A DNA stretch of 64,000 nt from DTPU01 sp963827855 (GTDB lineage: Bacteria; Planctomycetota; Phycisphaerae; Sedimentisphaerales; Anaerobacaceae): assembly GCA_963827855.1 (NCBI GenBank), contig CAWHBY010000001.1, forward strand, positions 62,001 through 126,000, in the 5' to 3' direction. A program made the translations under genes and the position numbers. This document shows positions 1 to 9,201 of the stretch, in pieces. Every line of letters starts with the position of its first letter. Within the stretch, counting starts at the first letter, position 1. Under the pieces are notes generated by a model. That model searched no databases. It saw only the letters and a list, made by a program, of their open reading frames with translations, and had not been told where the DNA came from.

Positions 1-972
1 TCCGCCCCAGAAGACCAGATCCCGTCCGAAGGACCGCTTGAGTGCCGCAGGATCCATGCCTGCTGCGCCAATCTGCACGGGATTGAGGATGTGGACGCCG
101 TTGTCGATGAGGTCCGGGATATACTCCACGCAGGCCCCGCAGGTGTGATACCAGACCTTGGCCTGGGTGCGGGAGCGGATGTACTGGACGAGCTGTTTGT
201 GGCGCGGTTTGACGATCTTCCTGTAGAAACGAGGGTCGAACAACGGCCCGGACTGGCCGGCCAGGTCATCGCCGATCATGATCACGTCGACCAGGTCCCC
301 GACCTCGTCGAGGAATAACCGGAACCAGTCCATCCAGAATTTAAGGGTCTGGTCGAGCAGGGCCTCGCACAACTCCGGCTGCGCGAGCATGTCACAGAAC
401 CACTGCTCCAAGCCCCTCATATACCAGCAGGTCTCGTACACCACCCCGGAGATGCCGCTGACCAGGGCATAGGGCGTCTGGGTCCTGACCTCGAGGGCCC
501 GCTGCCTCAGCCCCTCAAACCGGCCCGGGTCGTCGCCCTTCGGAAAGGGATAGGCCTTCACGTCTTCGAGCGAGGCCCCGGCCAGCGGATGATGGGTGAT
601 GTCCATGTAGAGCCGCTGGTTATCCGGCATGGACCATCGGACCCCGAACTCGTCGGTCAGGTCGTGCCAGAGCCTGCCGTCGCGCCGGCGATGCTCGATC
701 CTGCCCTTGAATCCCCTGGCTGCGCCCGCAGCGATGTAGCGGGTGTCCACCCGCAGCCGCTCGAGCATGGTCTCGCAGGGCCGCGCCAATTGCTGGACCG
801 CGTCCATGATCGTGATCTCGTCAGCGATGCCCAGCAGGCCGAGCAGGTCCTCGTAGGCCTTTCTGTGAATGCCCGTCTGGTTGCCGCCGAGGTCGATGGG
901 AACGCGGTCAGGCTCCTCGTGGTTGAGGGCCTTCAGGACGCGCTGCCGCGAGGTCATGGTTTCACGGGCCAT
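1..972 (-). CDS. URO-D family (uroporphyrinogen decarboxylase-like) protein, 3'-truncated by window edge
   Basis: The frame is open from 972 to the left edge, giving 324 residues without a stop. It begins MARETMTSRQRVLKALNHEE and continues with PDRVPIDLGG, the usual N-terminus of URO-D superfamily proteins. Further in, MIGDDLAGQSGP, a WYHTCGA segment and NPVQIGAAGMDP match the barrel of the corrinoid-methyltransferase/MtaA-like branch rather than true HemE. Members of this branch are common in Planctomycetes and usually act in methyl transfer or remain unassigned. An AGGAG lies about 13 nt before the first ATG; a second in-frame ATG at 957 is an alternative start. It follows the GH27 pair on the same strand after 150 bp. 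Substrate unknown; the fold assignment is firm. Confidence 0.85.
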   Translation of the reverse strand, partial: MARETMTSRQRVLKALNHEEPDRVPIDLGGNQTGIHRKAYEDLLGLLGIADEITIMDAVQQLARPCETMLERLRVDTRYIAAGAARGFKGRIEHRRRDGRLWHDLTDEFGVRWSMPDNQRLYMDITHHPLAGASLEDVKAYPFPKGDDPGRFEGLRQRALEVRTQTPYALVSGISGVVYETCWYMRGLEQWFCDMLAQPELCEALLDQTLKFWMDWFRLFLDEVGDLVDVIMIGDDLAGQSGPLFDPRFYRKIVKPRHKQLVQYIRSRTQAKVWYHTCGACVEYIPDLIDNGVHILNPVQIGAAGMDPAALKRSFGRDLVFWGG

Positions 973-1121
973 GGCAGGAGTATATCTCCTGCCCGGCGAT
1001 TGGCAAGGAGGAGAACCGAAGGCGTTCTGGTCGCGAGGGCAAAGCGAAACCGCCGCCCCCGTGGTCGTCACGGAGAGCGGCGGTCGAGTACCTCTTCAGT
1101 CGCGAAGCTGCGTCGCGGCGA

Positions 1122-3184
1122 TTACCGGGCCGGCCAGAGCCGGATCAGCACCGCGCCGTGGCGGGGGACCTTGGCCTCGAATTGGCCGCTGGCCTTGCCG
1201 AGGTCCTTCTGCCGCCAGAGATCGCGGACCGTCTGCTTGCCGGTGATGCCCAGGTCGGACCACGTCGACCGTGACCGGCGCCGCAGACTCGGCCGCGGTT
1301 GAACAGGCCGACGGCCTTGGAGCCGTCTTCCATGTCCTTGGCCCAGACTTCGAGCGTCGCCGTCCTTGCGCGACGCGCGCGGCCTGCTTGCCCAGCGGGT
1401 CCTGGTTGACTTCGAGCACCTCGTCGTTGGTCAGCAGGCTCAGGGTGAAGTCGTCGAGCTGGGTCATGTCGCAGCCGATCAGCAGCGGCGAGCACAGCAG
1501 GCACCAGAGGCTGATGTGGGTGTACTGCTCGTTCGGCGTCAGGCGCGTCGGGTGCAGGTTCGGGCCCCAGCCGACCTTGCCGACGACCAGCATGTCGGGA
1601 TCGTTCCAAGTGGCCCGGGCCCGGCGAACTTCTCGTGGCCGTCCTGCGCTGAAGCCGATGCCGGCCATGCTGCCCCAGGTGTCGGTGATGTCGCCGGTGG
1701 TGCGCCAGCAGTTGCCGCCGACCTCGGTCGCCCCATTCCCAGACGTTGCCCATGCCGTACTGGCAGAGGCTGTAGACGATGTCGCGGTCGGCACCTTGTC
1801 CAGGGCGGCGCGCATGACGCTGGTAGGGCTTCATCAGGTCCGCGCAGGTCGGGGTCCCTGGGTGCGATGCTGGCCGTAGGAGCACCAGTCGTACTTGAGG
1901 TAGTCGAAGCCCCACTCGGCGTAGCGCTGGGCGTCCTGCTCCTCGTGCTGGTAGCTGGCCGGTGCAGCCGCCGCAGGTCAGCGGGCCCGGGCGAGGAGTA
2001 GATGCCGATCTTCAGGCCCAGGCTGTGGACGTAGTCCGCCAGGCCCTTCATGTCCGGGAAACCGCTTGTTGGGCATGATGCGGCCTTCGGCGTCGCGCGC
2101 TCGGCCCTTGAGCGTCGGATCGTTGCTGCCGGGCTTGATCTCCCAGCAGTCGTCGATGTTGATGTAGGTCCAGCCGTGGTTGATCAGGCCGCTGCGTGAC
2201 CATGGCGTCGGCCGCGGCCTTGACCTTCTCGTCGTCGACCGCGCCGGCAAAGCAGTTCCAACTGTTCCAGCCCATCGGCGGCGTCAGGGCGATCTGCGTC
2301 GCCGCAGACGATCTTGAACTTCCGCTCGGCTGCGCCCAGGCGTTCTTGGCCCGCAGGGTCACCACGTACTCGCCTTGCTGCCTTGACGGATGCCGGTGAT
2401 CATGCCGGTCTTCGGATCGAGCAAGAGCCCCTCCGGCAGCCCTGTCGGCCGCGAAGGTCATCGGCCGGTCGCCGGTGGCGGCGACGGTGAAGAGGAACGG
2501 ATTGCCGGGCCGAACGCCGAAGACCTTGGCCCCGTTGATCCGGGGTTTGGGCGAGGGCTTGGGGGTCAGGATCACGGCCTTCTCGGCGGGGCCGTCCATG
2601 GTCTTGGGCTGCACAGCCACGTACTCGATCTTGGCCTCGGCCCAGTCCGTTCGCGGGGGAGCAGCGTTGCTGTCCGCGACGTCGACCATGAGCAGGAGAT
2701 TCTGGACTCCTTTGAGGCCGACGGTCACCTTCTTGGCCGGCTGCCCCGGCTTGACCGGGCCGCTGTTGAAGAGCTCCTTGGCATCCCCGAAGACCCGGAA
2801 CACCGCGGTCTGGGTCGACTCCTTGGATTCGTCGTCAATGCCCACGCTGGCGGTGAATCGCTGGGCGCTCTTAGCCAGGTCGATCCAAAGGACGCTGCTT
2901 CCGTATGTCTTGACCCCATCTTCGAAGGGCTGTCCTGCAACGGAGATCGCGCTCGGCGCCGCGCCGGGTCTGCCACGATTCATCCTCCTGGGCTGCTGGA
3001 GCTTGCGAAGGTCGAGCTTGGACAAGGAGACCACCTCGACCTGGGTTGAAGAGACGGACTGGGGTTGGGATTGAGACTGCGACTGCGACTGTCGCTGACA
3101 TCCCGGGATCGCCAGCCAGAAAGCCAGCGCAACCCCAAGGACTATCATCCAACGATGTGACAGATGTCCTGCTAGTCCAGACAT
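1122..3184 (-). pseudogene. Secreted GH27 alpha-galactosidase (NPCBM-Ig-GH27), copy 1, multiply frameshifted
   Basis: Starts at 3184 behind AAAGGA. The N-terminus is a lipoprotein-like signal ending AIPGC followed by a QS-rich linker. A clean NPCBM domain and the start of a putative Ig domain read in one frame to about 2450. From there to about 1200 the homology to the neighbouring copy continues without a gap, but only by changing frame roughly 17 times: GMI, GLINHGWTYINIDDCWE, MKGLADYVHSLGLKIG, DYLKYDWCSYG, YSLCQYGMGNVWEWGD, NDPDMLVVGKVGWGP, LEVWAKDMEDGS and VRDLWRQKDL lie in different frames. All changes are one- or two-base indels; the only in-frame stops follow a shift. The natural stop is TAA at 1124-1122. 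Either an uncorrected assembly stretch or a very young pseudogene; the former seems likelier. Family: hydrolysis of terminal alpha-galactosides. Confidence 0.8.
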
Positions 3185-3224
3185 GACTTCATCCTTTCCA
3201 AATGCATCATCTCACTATGCCGGC

Positions 3225-5208
3225 CTACTTCGCAGGGGCGATCTTTACCAGGACCACGCCGTGCCGGGCGATCTTGGCCTCGAAGTGATCCGAGAACTCG
3301 CCCAGGTCCTTCTGCCTCCACAGGTCACGGACCTTGTGCCTGCCCTTGATGCCCAGGGCCTGCCAGGTGGCCTTGACCGGGGCCTCGAGCTCACCCCGGT
3401 TGAACAGTCCCACGGCCTTGGATCCATCCTCCATGTCCTTGGCCCAGACCTCGAGACGGCCATCCTGGCTGACGCGGCCCGCCTGACGTCCGGCAGGGTC
3501 CTGGTTGACCTCCAGGACCTCGTCGTTGGTCAGCAGGTTCATCGTGAAGTCATCCATCTGGGTCATGTCACAGCCGATCAGCAGCGGCGAGGCCAGCAGG
3601 CACCAGAGGCTGATGTGGGTGTACTGCTCATTGGGCGACAGGCGAGTCGGATGGAGGCTGGGTCCCCAGCCGACCTTGCCCACGACCAGCATGTCCGGGT
3701 CATTGAAGTGGCCGGGACCCGCGTACTTCTCGTGTCCTGCCTGGTTGAAGCCGATGCTCGCCATGCTCCCCCAACTGTCCGTGATGTCCCCCGTGGTTCG
3801 CCAGCTATTGCCTCCCACCTGATCGCCCCACTCCCAGACGTCGCCCATGCCGTACTGGCATAGGCTGTACATGATGTCACGCGGTACCTTGTCGAGCGCA
3901 GCCCGCATGACCTGGTAGGGCTTCATGTAGCCGGCCAGGGTGTTGCCCTTCTCGATGTCGCCGTAGCTGCACCAATCGTACTTGAGATAGTCGAACCCCC
4001 ACTTGCCGTAGCTCTGGGCGTCCTGCTCTTCGTACTTGTAGCTGGCCACGCATCCGCCGCAGGTCCAGGGTCCTGGACGCCGAATACAGCCCGATCTTCA
4101 GACCCAAGCTGTGCACGTAGTTGGCCAGGTCGTTCATGTCTGGGAACCGCTTGTTGGGCAGGATATGCCCGTCGGCACTCCGCTGCGGCCCCTGCAGCGT
4201 GGGGTCGTCTGTGGCACTGGGCTTGACCTCCCAGTAGTCGTCGATGTTGATGTACGTCCAGCCGTGATTGATCAGGCCGCTCTTGACCATGGCGTCCGCT
4301 GCCGCTTTGACCTTCTCTGCAGTGACTGCACCGGCAAAGCAGTTCCAACTGTTCCAGCCGAGGGCCGGCGTCAGGCCGATCCTGGGCCCACACACGATCC
4401 TGAGTTTGCGTTGGGTCTCGCCCAGGCTGTTCCTGGCGCGGAGCGTCACGGTGTACTCGCCCTTCTGTTTGAGCGACCCATTGATCATGCCGGTCTTCGA
4501 GTCCACGAAAAGACCTTCAGGCAGCCCCTCCGCGGCAAACGTCATGGGCCGGTCGCCCGTGGCTGCGATCGTATAGAGGAACGGGTTGCCGGGCCTGACC
4601 CCAAAGACCCGGGCGCTGTTGATCCTGGGTTTGGGTGACGGCTTGGGCGTCAGGATCACGGCGTCTTCCTTGGGCGCGTCGATGGCCTGGGGCTTGGTCC
4701 CTTCGTACTCGATCCTGGCATTGGCCCAATCCGCGTGGTCATAGTTGATGCCGTCTTCGCCACCCTCAACCATCAGGACCAGGGTCTTGATGCCGGTCAC
4801 GTCCACATCGACCTTGCGGGCGGCCTGGTGGCTTTTGACCAGACCGCTGTTGTACAGGTCCTTGCCGTCGCCCGCGACCCTGAACACCACGCTTCCGCCG
4901 TTGTCTCCCACCTCATCATCGACGCCGACCATGGCCGTGAACCGCTTGGCCTTCCGGTCCAGATCGATCAGGAAGACGCTGTCCGCGTGGGTGCCGATCC
5001 CTTCCTCGTAGGTCTGGCCGTTGACGGACATCTTGCGGCCCTCGACCGACTGGTTGGGGTGGGGTGTTCCCCATCCCTGATCGATCTTGGTGAGGTCCAG
5101 GCTTGAAGCAGACAGGCTCTCGGCTGTGCAGAGGGTCGCGGGCCCCCAGGCCACGGCCAGGGCCAAAAGGCTGATCCAAATCCACCCATTCCTGAATGAC
5201 TTGAACAT
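3225..5208 (-). CDS. Secreted GH27 alpha-galactosidase (NPCBM-Ig-GH27), copy 2, one frameshift
   Basis: Start at 5208 is fixed by AAAGGAG five bases upstream. A signal peptide (about residues 1-30) is followed by an NPCBM domain (about 31-160), a putative Ig domain (about 185-270, containing GEYTVTLRARN) and a GH27 barrel opening with GWNSWNCFAGAV and YINIDDYWE. The GH27 nucleophile region DYLKYDWC lies near 3975 and the acid/base region FNDPDML near 3700. The C-terminal beta domain ends IAPAK. The reading frame breaks once, near 4066-4078, just after LGLKIGLYS, where GPWTCGGCVASYKYEEQDA resumes in another frame. A one-base insertion or two-base deletion in a GGTCCAGGGTCC tract explains it, probably a sequence error. 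It lies 40 bp upstream of copy 1 and is probably co-transcribed with it. Predicted export and alpha-galactoside cleavage. Confidence 0.85.
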
Positions 5209-5362
5209 GTCTGCTCCTTTCAAAGGCAAGCGGTTGCTGCGCCGGTACGCCCGGTGGCATCGTGACCATTGTATCTGGCCCCGGGGCCAAGTCCATACAC
5301 CAGACCTCCGGCTGCCCTGGGCCCAATGCAGTCTGGACTCCCACATCCGGACCCCGCCGGCT

Positions 5363-5368
5363 ATAATG
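5363..5368 (+). promoter_or_regulatory. Candidate -10 box for the PqaA-like gene
   Basis: A perfect TATAAT lies 45 bp before the ATG at 5413. I see no convincing -35 at 16-18 bp spacing, so this is only a -10 call. Confidence 0.3.
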
Positions 5369-5412
5369 GGTACCCGGCAGTCCATGCCGTAGACCGGCGG
5401 AACGGAGTGACC

Positions 5413-6936
5413 ATGAGACAGTGGGTGGTACGATCGATCGTGTGCCTGTGCAGCCTGGCAGCGTCACAGCGGGGACTCGCCACGGCCCTGGATGACTACG
5501 TGGCTGCGCCGGATCCCAGCTACACCTACTCGGTGGCGAGTACCTTCTCGGGGTCCGGATGGCGTGCGGTCGTCCTGAACATGACCTCTCAATCCTGGCG
5601 AAGTCCGGCTGAGGTGAACCGCACGGTCTGGAAGCACTGGCTCACCCTCATCATCCCCGACGGGGCGGCTGGTCCGAAGGCGCTGCTGTGGATCACGGGC
5701 GGCAACAACACGGATGCCGCACCCACGGGGGCTGACCCCATGTTGCTCCAGGTCGCCGTGGCCTCAAAGACCGTGGTGGTGGAGCTTCGCATGGTGCCCA
5801 ATCAGCCCCTGGTCTTTGCGGGAGACGGGGTTACGCGGTACGAGGATGCCATCATCGCCTATTCGTTCGACCGGTGCTGCGCCACGTCCGACGCGAACTG
5901 GCCGGTGTTGCTGCCCATGGTCAAGAGTGCGGTGCGAGCCATGGACACGGTCCAGGACTACCTTCGTTCGGCGTCCTCAAGGGCTCCGATCCAGATCAAG
6001 GAGTTCGTGGTCAGTGGGGGCAGCAAACGAGGCTGGACCACGTGGTTGTGCGCAGCCGTGGATACACGGGTGGTCGCCGCGATACCCTTGGTGATCGACG
6101 TGCTCAACATGGCGCCTCAGATGCGCCATCACCTCAGCGCCTATGGCTTCTACTCCGAGGCCATCCGCGACTACGAGGATCTGCATGTCTTCGAGCGGTT
6201 TGACACCCCTCAAGGGCAGGAGCTTCTGAAGATCGTGGACCCCTACGTCTATCGGGACCGCAGGATCATCCCCAGATTCCTGATCAACTCGTCAGGCGAC
6301 CAGTTCTTCCTGCCTGACTCGGCCCAGTTCTACATCCACGATCTGGCCGGCCCGGTCTACACCCGCTATTGTCCGAACACGGACCATGGCCTGGCCGGGT
6401 CCGACGCGGATCAGAGCCTGCTGGCCTTCTACCGATCCGTGCTGGCAGGCCTGGCCCGGCCCCAGTTCTCCTGGGACGTGGATCCCAACGAGGGCATCAT
6501 CGTCCACACGGCTACCCGTCCCCTGAAGGTCAGGTTGTGGCAGGCGAGCAACAGAGTGGCCCGTGACTTTCGGCTCCAGACCATCGGCAAGGCATGGTCT
6601 GCCCATGAACTCTCGCCCCGGTCACCCAACACCTACGTGGCCTCGGTCGCCAAGCCCAGGACGGGGTGGACCGCCTTCTTCGCGGAGCTGACGTTCGACA
6701 GCGGCTCGGTCGTTCCCTATACCTTCACCACAGAGATCCGGGTGGTCCCCGAGTGCCTTCCCTACGCCCACAAATTCGGCCTTGACGAGGACCTCGATGT
6801 GGACATGGCCGATGTGGCCATACTCGCCAGCCATTGGCTGACCGAGGGGTCCGTGGCGGATGTGGCACCCAGTTGCGGTGACGGATGGGTGGACTTTCTG
6901 GACTATGCGGTCCTGACGTCAGAGATGAGACATTGA
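5413..6936 (+). CDS. Secreted PhoPQ-activated protein (PqaA)-like hydrolase with C-terminal dockerin-type repeat
   Basis: The start at 5413 has GGAG five bases upstream; the reading frame extends further up but without a ribosome site. 507 residues. An N-terminal signal peptide precedes an alpha/beta-hydrolase-like PqaA domain: ALLWITGGNN, then the probable nucleophile in SGGSKRGW (about residue 200), GDQFFLPDSAQFY and NTDHG as likely acid and histidine positions. The last 50 residues, with DVDMADVAILASHWL and DGWVDFLDYAVL, are two calcium-binding dockerin-like half repeats, a frequent C-terminal tag on exported Phycisphaerae proteins. Family substrates are unknown. Divergent from the GH27 pair across 204 bp. 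Fold confident, activity inferred. Confidence 0.85.
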   Translation: MRQWVVRSIVCLCSLAASQRGLATALDDYVAAPDPSYTYSVASTFSGSGWRAVVLNMTSQSWRSPAEVNRTVWKHWLTLIIPDGAAGPKALLWITGGNNTDAAPTGADPMLLQVAVASKTVVVELRMVPNQPLVFAGDGVTRYEDAIIAYSFDRCCATSDANWPVLLPMVKSAVRAMDTVQDYLRSASSRAPIQIKEFVVSGGSKRGWTTWLCAAVDTRVVAAIPLVIDVLNMAPQMRHHLSAYGFYSEAIRDYEDLHVFERFDTPQGQELLKIVDPYVYRDRRIIPRFLINSSGDQFFLPDSAQFYIHDLAGPVYTRYCPNTDHGLAGSDADQSLLAFYRSVLAGLARPQFSWDVDPNEGIIVHTATRPLKVRLWQASNRVARDFRLQTIGKAWSAHELSPRSPNTYVASVAKPRTGWTAFFAELTFDSGSVVPYTFTTEIRVVPECLPYAHKFGLDEDLDVDMADVAILASHWLTEGSVADVAPSCGDGWVDFLDYAVLTSEMRH

Positions 6937-6958
6937 ACACCACACCAAGGAGATCTCC

Positions 6959-7606
6959 ATGAGTGGCATCAAGGAATCGGCTCTGAGACTTTGTACAGGT
7001 TTGATCTGTGGAGGGGCGATCCTCATGGGTGCAGCAGAGCCAAACAAGACAAGCCGTGAGTACCGCGAACAGTTCATCAAGGACTTCAAACGGACCAGCA
7101 TGGACACGACGGTCGCAGACGCGATGTTCCTGCGGATCGCGGTCGAGGGCGCAAAGGCCCAGCGAGGGGTAGAGGTGGGGTCCAACAAGGGCTTTGGCGC
7201 AGTCAACATGGGGATCGCGATGGAGCGAGCGGGTGGACACCTCTACACGCTGGAGATCGATCCCGAGATGGTCAGGCAGTGCCGTGCCAACCTGGAGGCG
7301 GTCGGCCTTGAGAAGACCGTGACCTGCGTCCAAGGAGATGCCCTCAAGACCCTGGCGACCCTGGACGGTCAGTTTGACTTCGTGTTCATCGATGCGGTCA
7401 AACGAGACTACCTCAAGTACCTGAAGCTGATCGAGCCAAAGCTCAAGCCAGGAGCGATGGTCATCGCTGACAACGTCATCCAATCCGCGGACCAGATGAA
7501 GGACTTCCTGCAATACGTCCAGACCAGCCCGGACTACGACACCGTCATCATCCGCGCGTCGCTGGAGAAGCAGGACGGGATGTCCATCAGCTACAAGACC
7601 AGGTGA
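6959..7606 (+). CDS. Class I SAM-dependent methyltransferase with N-terminal signal-like segment
   Basis: 215 residues, AAGGAG six bases before ATG, 22 bp after the PqaA-like gene and probably co-transcribed. The first 26 residues (charged start, then LCTGLICGGAILMGAA) look like a cleavable signal or membrane anchor. The rest is a Rossmann methyltransferase of the O-methyltransferase type: GVEVGSNKGFGAVNM is motif I, LYTLEIDPEMV supplies the acidic ribose-binding position, then VQGDALKTL and FDFVFIDAVKRDYLKYL. Such fusions of an export-like leader with a SAM enzyme are odd because SAM is cytoplasmic. Substrate unknown. Confidence 0.8.
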   Translation: MSGIKESALRLCTGLICGGAILMGAAEPNKTSREYREQFIKDFKRTSMDTTVADAMFLRIAVEGAKAQRGVEVGSNKGFGAVNMGIAMERAGGHLYTLEIDPEMVRQCRANLEAVGLEKTVTCVQGDALKTLATLDGQFDFVFIDAVKRDYLKYLKLIEPKLKPGAMVIADNVIQSADQMKDFLQYVQTSPDYDTVIIRASLEKQDGMSISYKTR

Positions 7607-7613
7607 TGCCCAA

Positions 7614-7688
7614 TCGGGGTGACTGGACTTGAACCAGCGGCCTCCTGCTCCCAAAGCAGGCGCTCTAGCCAAGCTGAGCTACACCCCG
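7614..7688 (-). tRNA. tRNA-Pro (anticodon UGG)
   Basis: The minus strand folds as a full cloverleaf. A seven-base acceptor stem (CGGGGTG with CACCCCG) is followed by a D arm containing AGCTCAG. The anticodon stem CCTGC/GCAGG encloses TTTGGGA, giving anticodon TGG. The T arm contains GGTTCAAGTCC. The discriminator is A and the 3' CCA is not encoded. Confidence 0.95.
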
Positions 7689-8021
7689 GGCCCGACTGAC
7701 TCGCATTCTATCGCAAAGACGGGCGATACGCAACCGGATCGCCCATCTATCCGACCACAGATCCGTCCTGGCCGGTTCATGGCCAACTCGCGGGTGTTGA
7801 GCCTTCCGTTATAGGACCATCCAGGGTCGCCAGATGGGGATGCATCCTGGCTGGCGCAGCACATACTGAATCCACGTCCGCGATACGACGATAGAACATG
7901 CTGGGTCTCAGAAGCTATTGCAGTTGTATGATTTTATGTCATAATAGGATACTAGGGTAACTTGGGAAGAATATTGACAAGGTGATCGATTGCCAGTCCA
8001 GTCCGTTCTGGAGATAGACCT
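7689..8021. other. Gene-free stretch
   Basis: 333 bp. It contains the tRNA promoter (minus strand) and an inverted repeat GGGCGAT/ATCGCCC near 7721-7744, part of which is that promoter. Otherwise AT-richer sequence around 7920-7975 leads into the lipoprotein gene. A TTGACA at 7974-7979 has no acceptable -10 partner, so I call no promoter for the lipoprotein. Confidence 0.4.
7705..7733 (-). promoter_or_regulatory. Promoter for tRNA-Pro
   Basis: On the minus strand TTGCGT (7733-7728) and TAGAAT (7710-7705) are separated by exactly 17 bp, and the predicted transcript would start about 10 nt before the tRNA 5' end. Confidence 0.65.
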
Positions 8022-8726
8022 ATGAGGATACTATCTACTGTCCTGATGTTCACCGCAGTCTGCCTGATGGCTGGGTGTAGATTCAATGGCACGAGTGGAG
8101 AAAGCTGCATTCGGGCTGGATTTGACTTCTCGACCCTCGACCTGGTGGCTGTCGTCGACGTCAGCGGAGCCGTAGAGAGCGAGAGTGTGAAGGACCAGAT
8201 CTCAGACGCCTTTCTTAAACAACTGCTGAAGAAGGGGTATGGTCCAGTGGGACGTCAGCTCGTGAAGAGACAGCTCGTAGAGAGCAACGCGCAACTGGAC
8301 GACCTCAAAGGGGAACCCTATGCGATAGAGGCGGGCCGCATCCTGAAGGTGCCGGCCGTGCTGACCATCCAGGTACCCAACTTTGGAGAAGAGACAAACC
8401 TGACCGCCAAGATCATCGAAGTCAACACCGGCGGCGCCCTGTGGGTAGGCAGCGGTGCTGTACGCAAACGCAACAGCACTTGGTGGTCCCTGGCTGATGA
8501 GGATTTCGATACAGTGGGAGGCGGGATATTCAACAGCGCCCACGTCAGCAGCGAGGAACAAAAGAAGATCGATCAGCAACGGAGGGCCCAGAGGACCCTG
8601 ACCGTCCGAGAGGCCAAGGCGATCGATGACCTCGTCCAGGAGATCTGCAAGACCATTCCCTACAGGCTTCCGGATCTGAAGCCTCAGGGAGGCTTCATCC
8701 GGGCACCCAGGTTGAGCAATTCCTGA
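8022..8726 (+). CDS. Lipoprotein with CsgG/LpoB-like domain
   Basis: 234 residues. The N-terminus MRILSTVLMFTAVCLMAGC carries a good lipobox (LMAGC), so the mature protein should be lipid-anchored. Residues 35-140 show a pattern like the CsgG/LpoB nucleotide-binding-like fold: DLVAVVDVSG, a helix with ISDAFLKQLLKKGYGPVGR, then AGRILKVPAVLTIQVPN and AKIIEVNTGGALWVGSG. In known families this fold sits in outer-membrane lipoproteins such as curli secretion or peptidoglycan-synthase activators. The C-terminal 60 residues are charged and match nothing I recognise. Start chosen as the only ATG before the signal. Specific role unknown. Confidence 0.7.
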   Translation: MRILSTVLMFTAVCLMAGCRFNGTSGESCIRAGFDFSTLDLVAVVDVSGAVESESVKDQISDAFLKQLLKKGYGPVGRQLVKRQLVESNAQLDDLKGEPYAIEAGRILKVPAVLTIQVPNFGEETNLTAKIIEVNTGGALWVGSGAVRKRNSTWWSLADEDFDTVGGGIFNSAHVSSEEQKKIDQQRRAQRTLTVREAKAIDDLVQEICKTIPYRLPDLKPQGGFIRAPRLSNS

Positions 8727-8738
8727 TAGTCCCACGCC

Positions 8739-8759
8739 CGTCCAAGACCTTGTGAGAAA
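8739..8759 (+). repeat. Short dispersed motif, copy 1 (CGTCCAA..CCT.GTGAGAAAT)
   Basis: CGTCCAAGACCTTGTGAGAA, followed by AT, recurs with three substitutions at 32597. Both copies are intergenic and downstream of a plus-strand gene. Meaning unknown. Confidence 0.35.
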
Positions 8760-8849
8760 TGCCCCTGAAGGCGACTCGCCCAGAGGTGGCATTACGGCCA
8801 CAGGAAAAAAATCTGTCTTCGCAGCGTTACGATCCTCGTTGAGCAGGAA

Positions 8850-8972
8850 CTATGGGGGTAGATGCCGGTGATCGGATCATCGAGCGCACCGGCTATAGAA
8901 GACTTTACCCTCCGAAGGATGCAGGTTGGTTTGGCCCCTCAATGGCGCGTAGCCTGAGGGGCCGTATTTTTT
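8850..8972 (+). ncRNA. Candidate structured RNA or leader ending in an intrinsic terminator, upstream of dxs
   Basis: Between the lipoprotein gene and dxs there is a stem GCCGGTG/CACCGGC, a second small hairpin CCTCCGAAGG, and then a terminator. I could not match this to TPP, cobalamin, SAM, glycine, GEMM, 6S or SRP consensus cores that I know. The 5' boundary is a guess. Confidence 0.3.
8933..8972 (+). terminator. Intrinsic terminator upstream of dxs
   Basis: GGCCCCTCA (8933-8941) pairs perfectly with TGAGGGGCC (8955-8963), followed by GTATTTTTT. It could end the preceding lipoprotein transcript or act as an attenuator for dxs. Confidence 0.7.
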
Positions 8973-9078
8973 CCACTCCGTCCCACAGGTTGGCGGCCAG
9001 GCGGTTTCAAAGGAGTCCGTCGCTCTGTGACGAAACCCTTGTCCACGCATAAACTTGCAGTCACAGGAGGTGTGAATC

Positions 9079-9186
9079 ATGCTTGGTGTCGCTTGGTGGA
9101 TGGGAAGGCCGGCCTGCTGGACCCTGCCGATGGAATCCTGTGCAACGCCGGACGATTCTGATAGAATATCGACCCATTGTAGGTGA
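9079..9186 (+). CDS. Possible 35-residue leader peptide upstream of dxs
   Basis: A short frame starting MLGVAWWMGRPACWTLPMES has one of the best ribosome sites in the window (ACAGGAGG, seven bases before ATG). It ends 15 bp before the dxs ATG, which itself has a weak ribosome site. It contains three Trp and three Cys codons. It may be a translated leader or coupling ORF for dxs, or the ribosome site may be fortuitous. No homology claim is made. Confidence 0.35.
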   Translation: MLGVAWWMGRPACWTLPMESCATPDDSDRISTHCR

Positions 9187-9201
9187 CTGGACTGAATTGG
9201 C

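Noticed and set aside
589..1302. Plus-strand frame over the URO-D and GH27 ends
   Set aside because: Opposite strand to a continuous URO-D homologue; composition and lack of ribosome site argue against it.
7970..8005. TTGACA as promoter for the CsgG/LpoB-like lipoprotein
   Set aside because: No acceptable -10 at 16-18 bp.
8850..8972. SRP or 6S RNA upstream of dxs
   Set aside because: The CCTCCGAAGGATGCAGG segment loosely recalls the SRP tip, but the conserved GGTCAGGTCCGGAAGG core is absent and the long 6S bubble is not evident.
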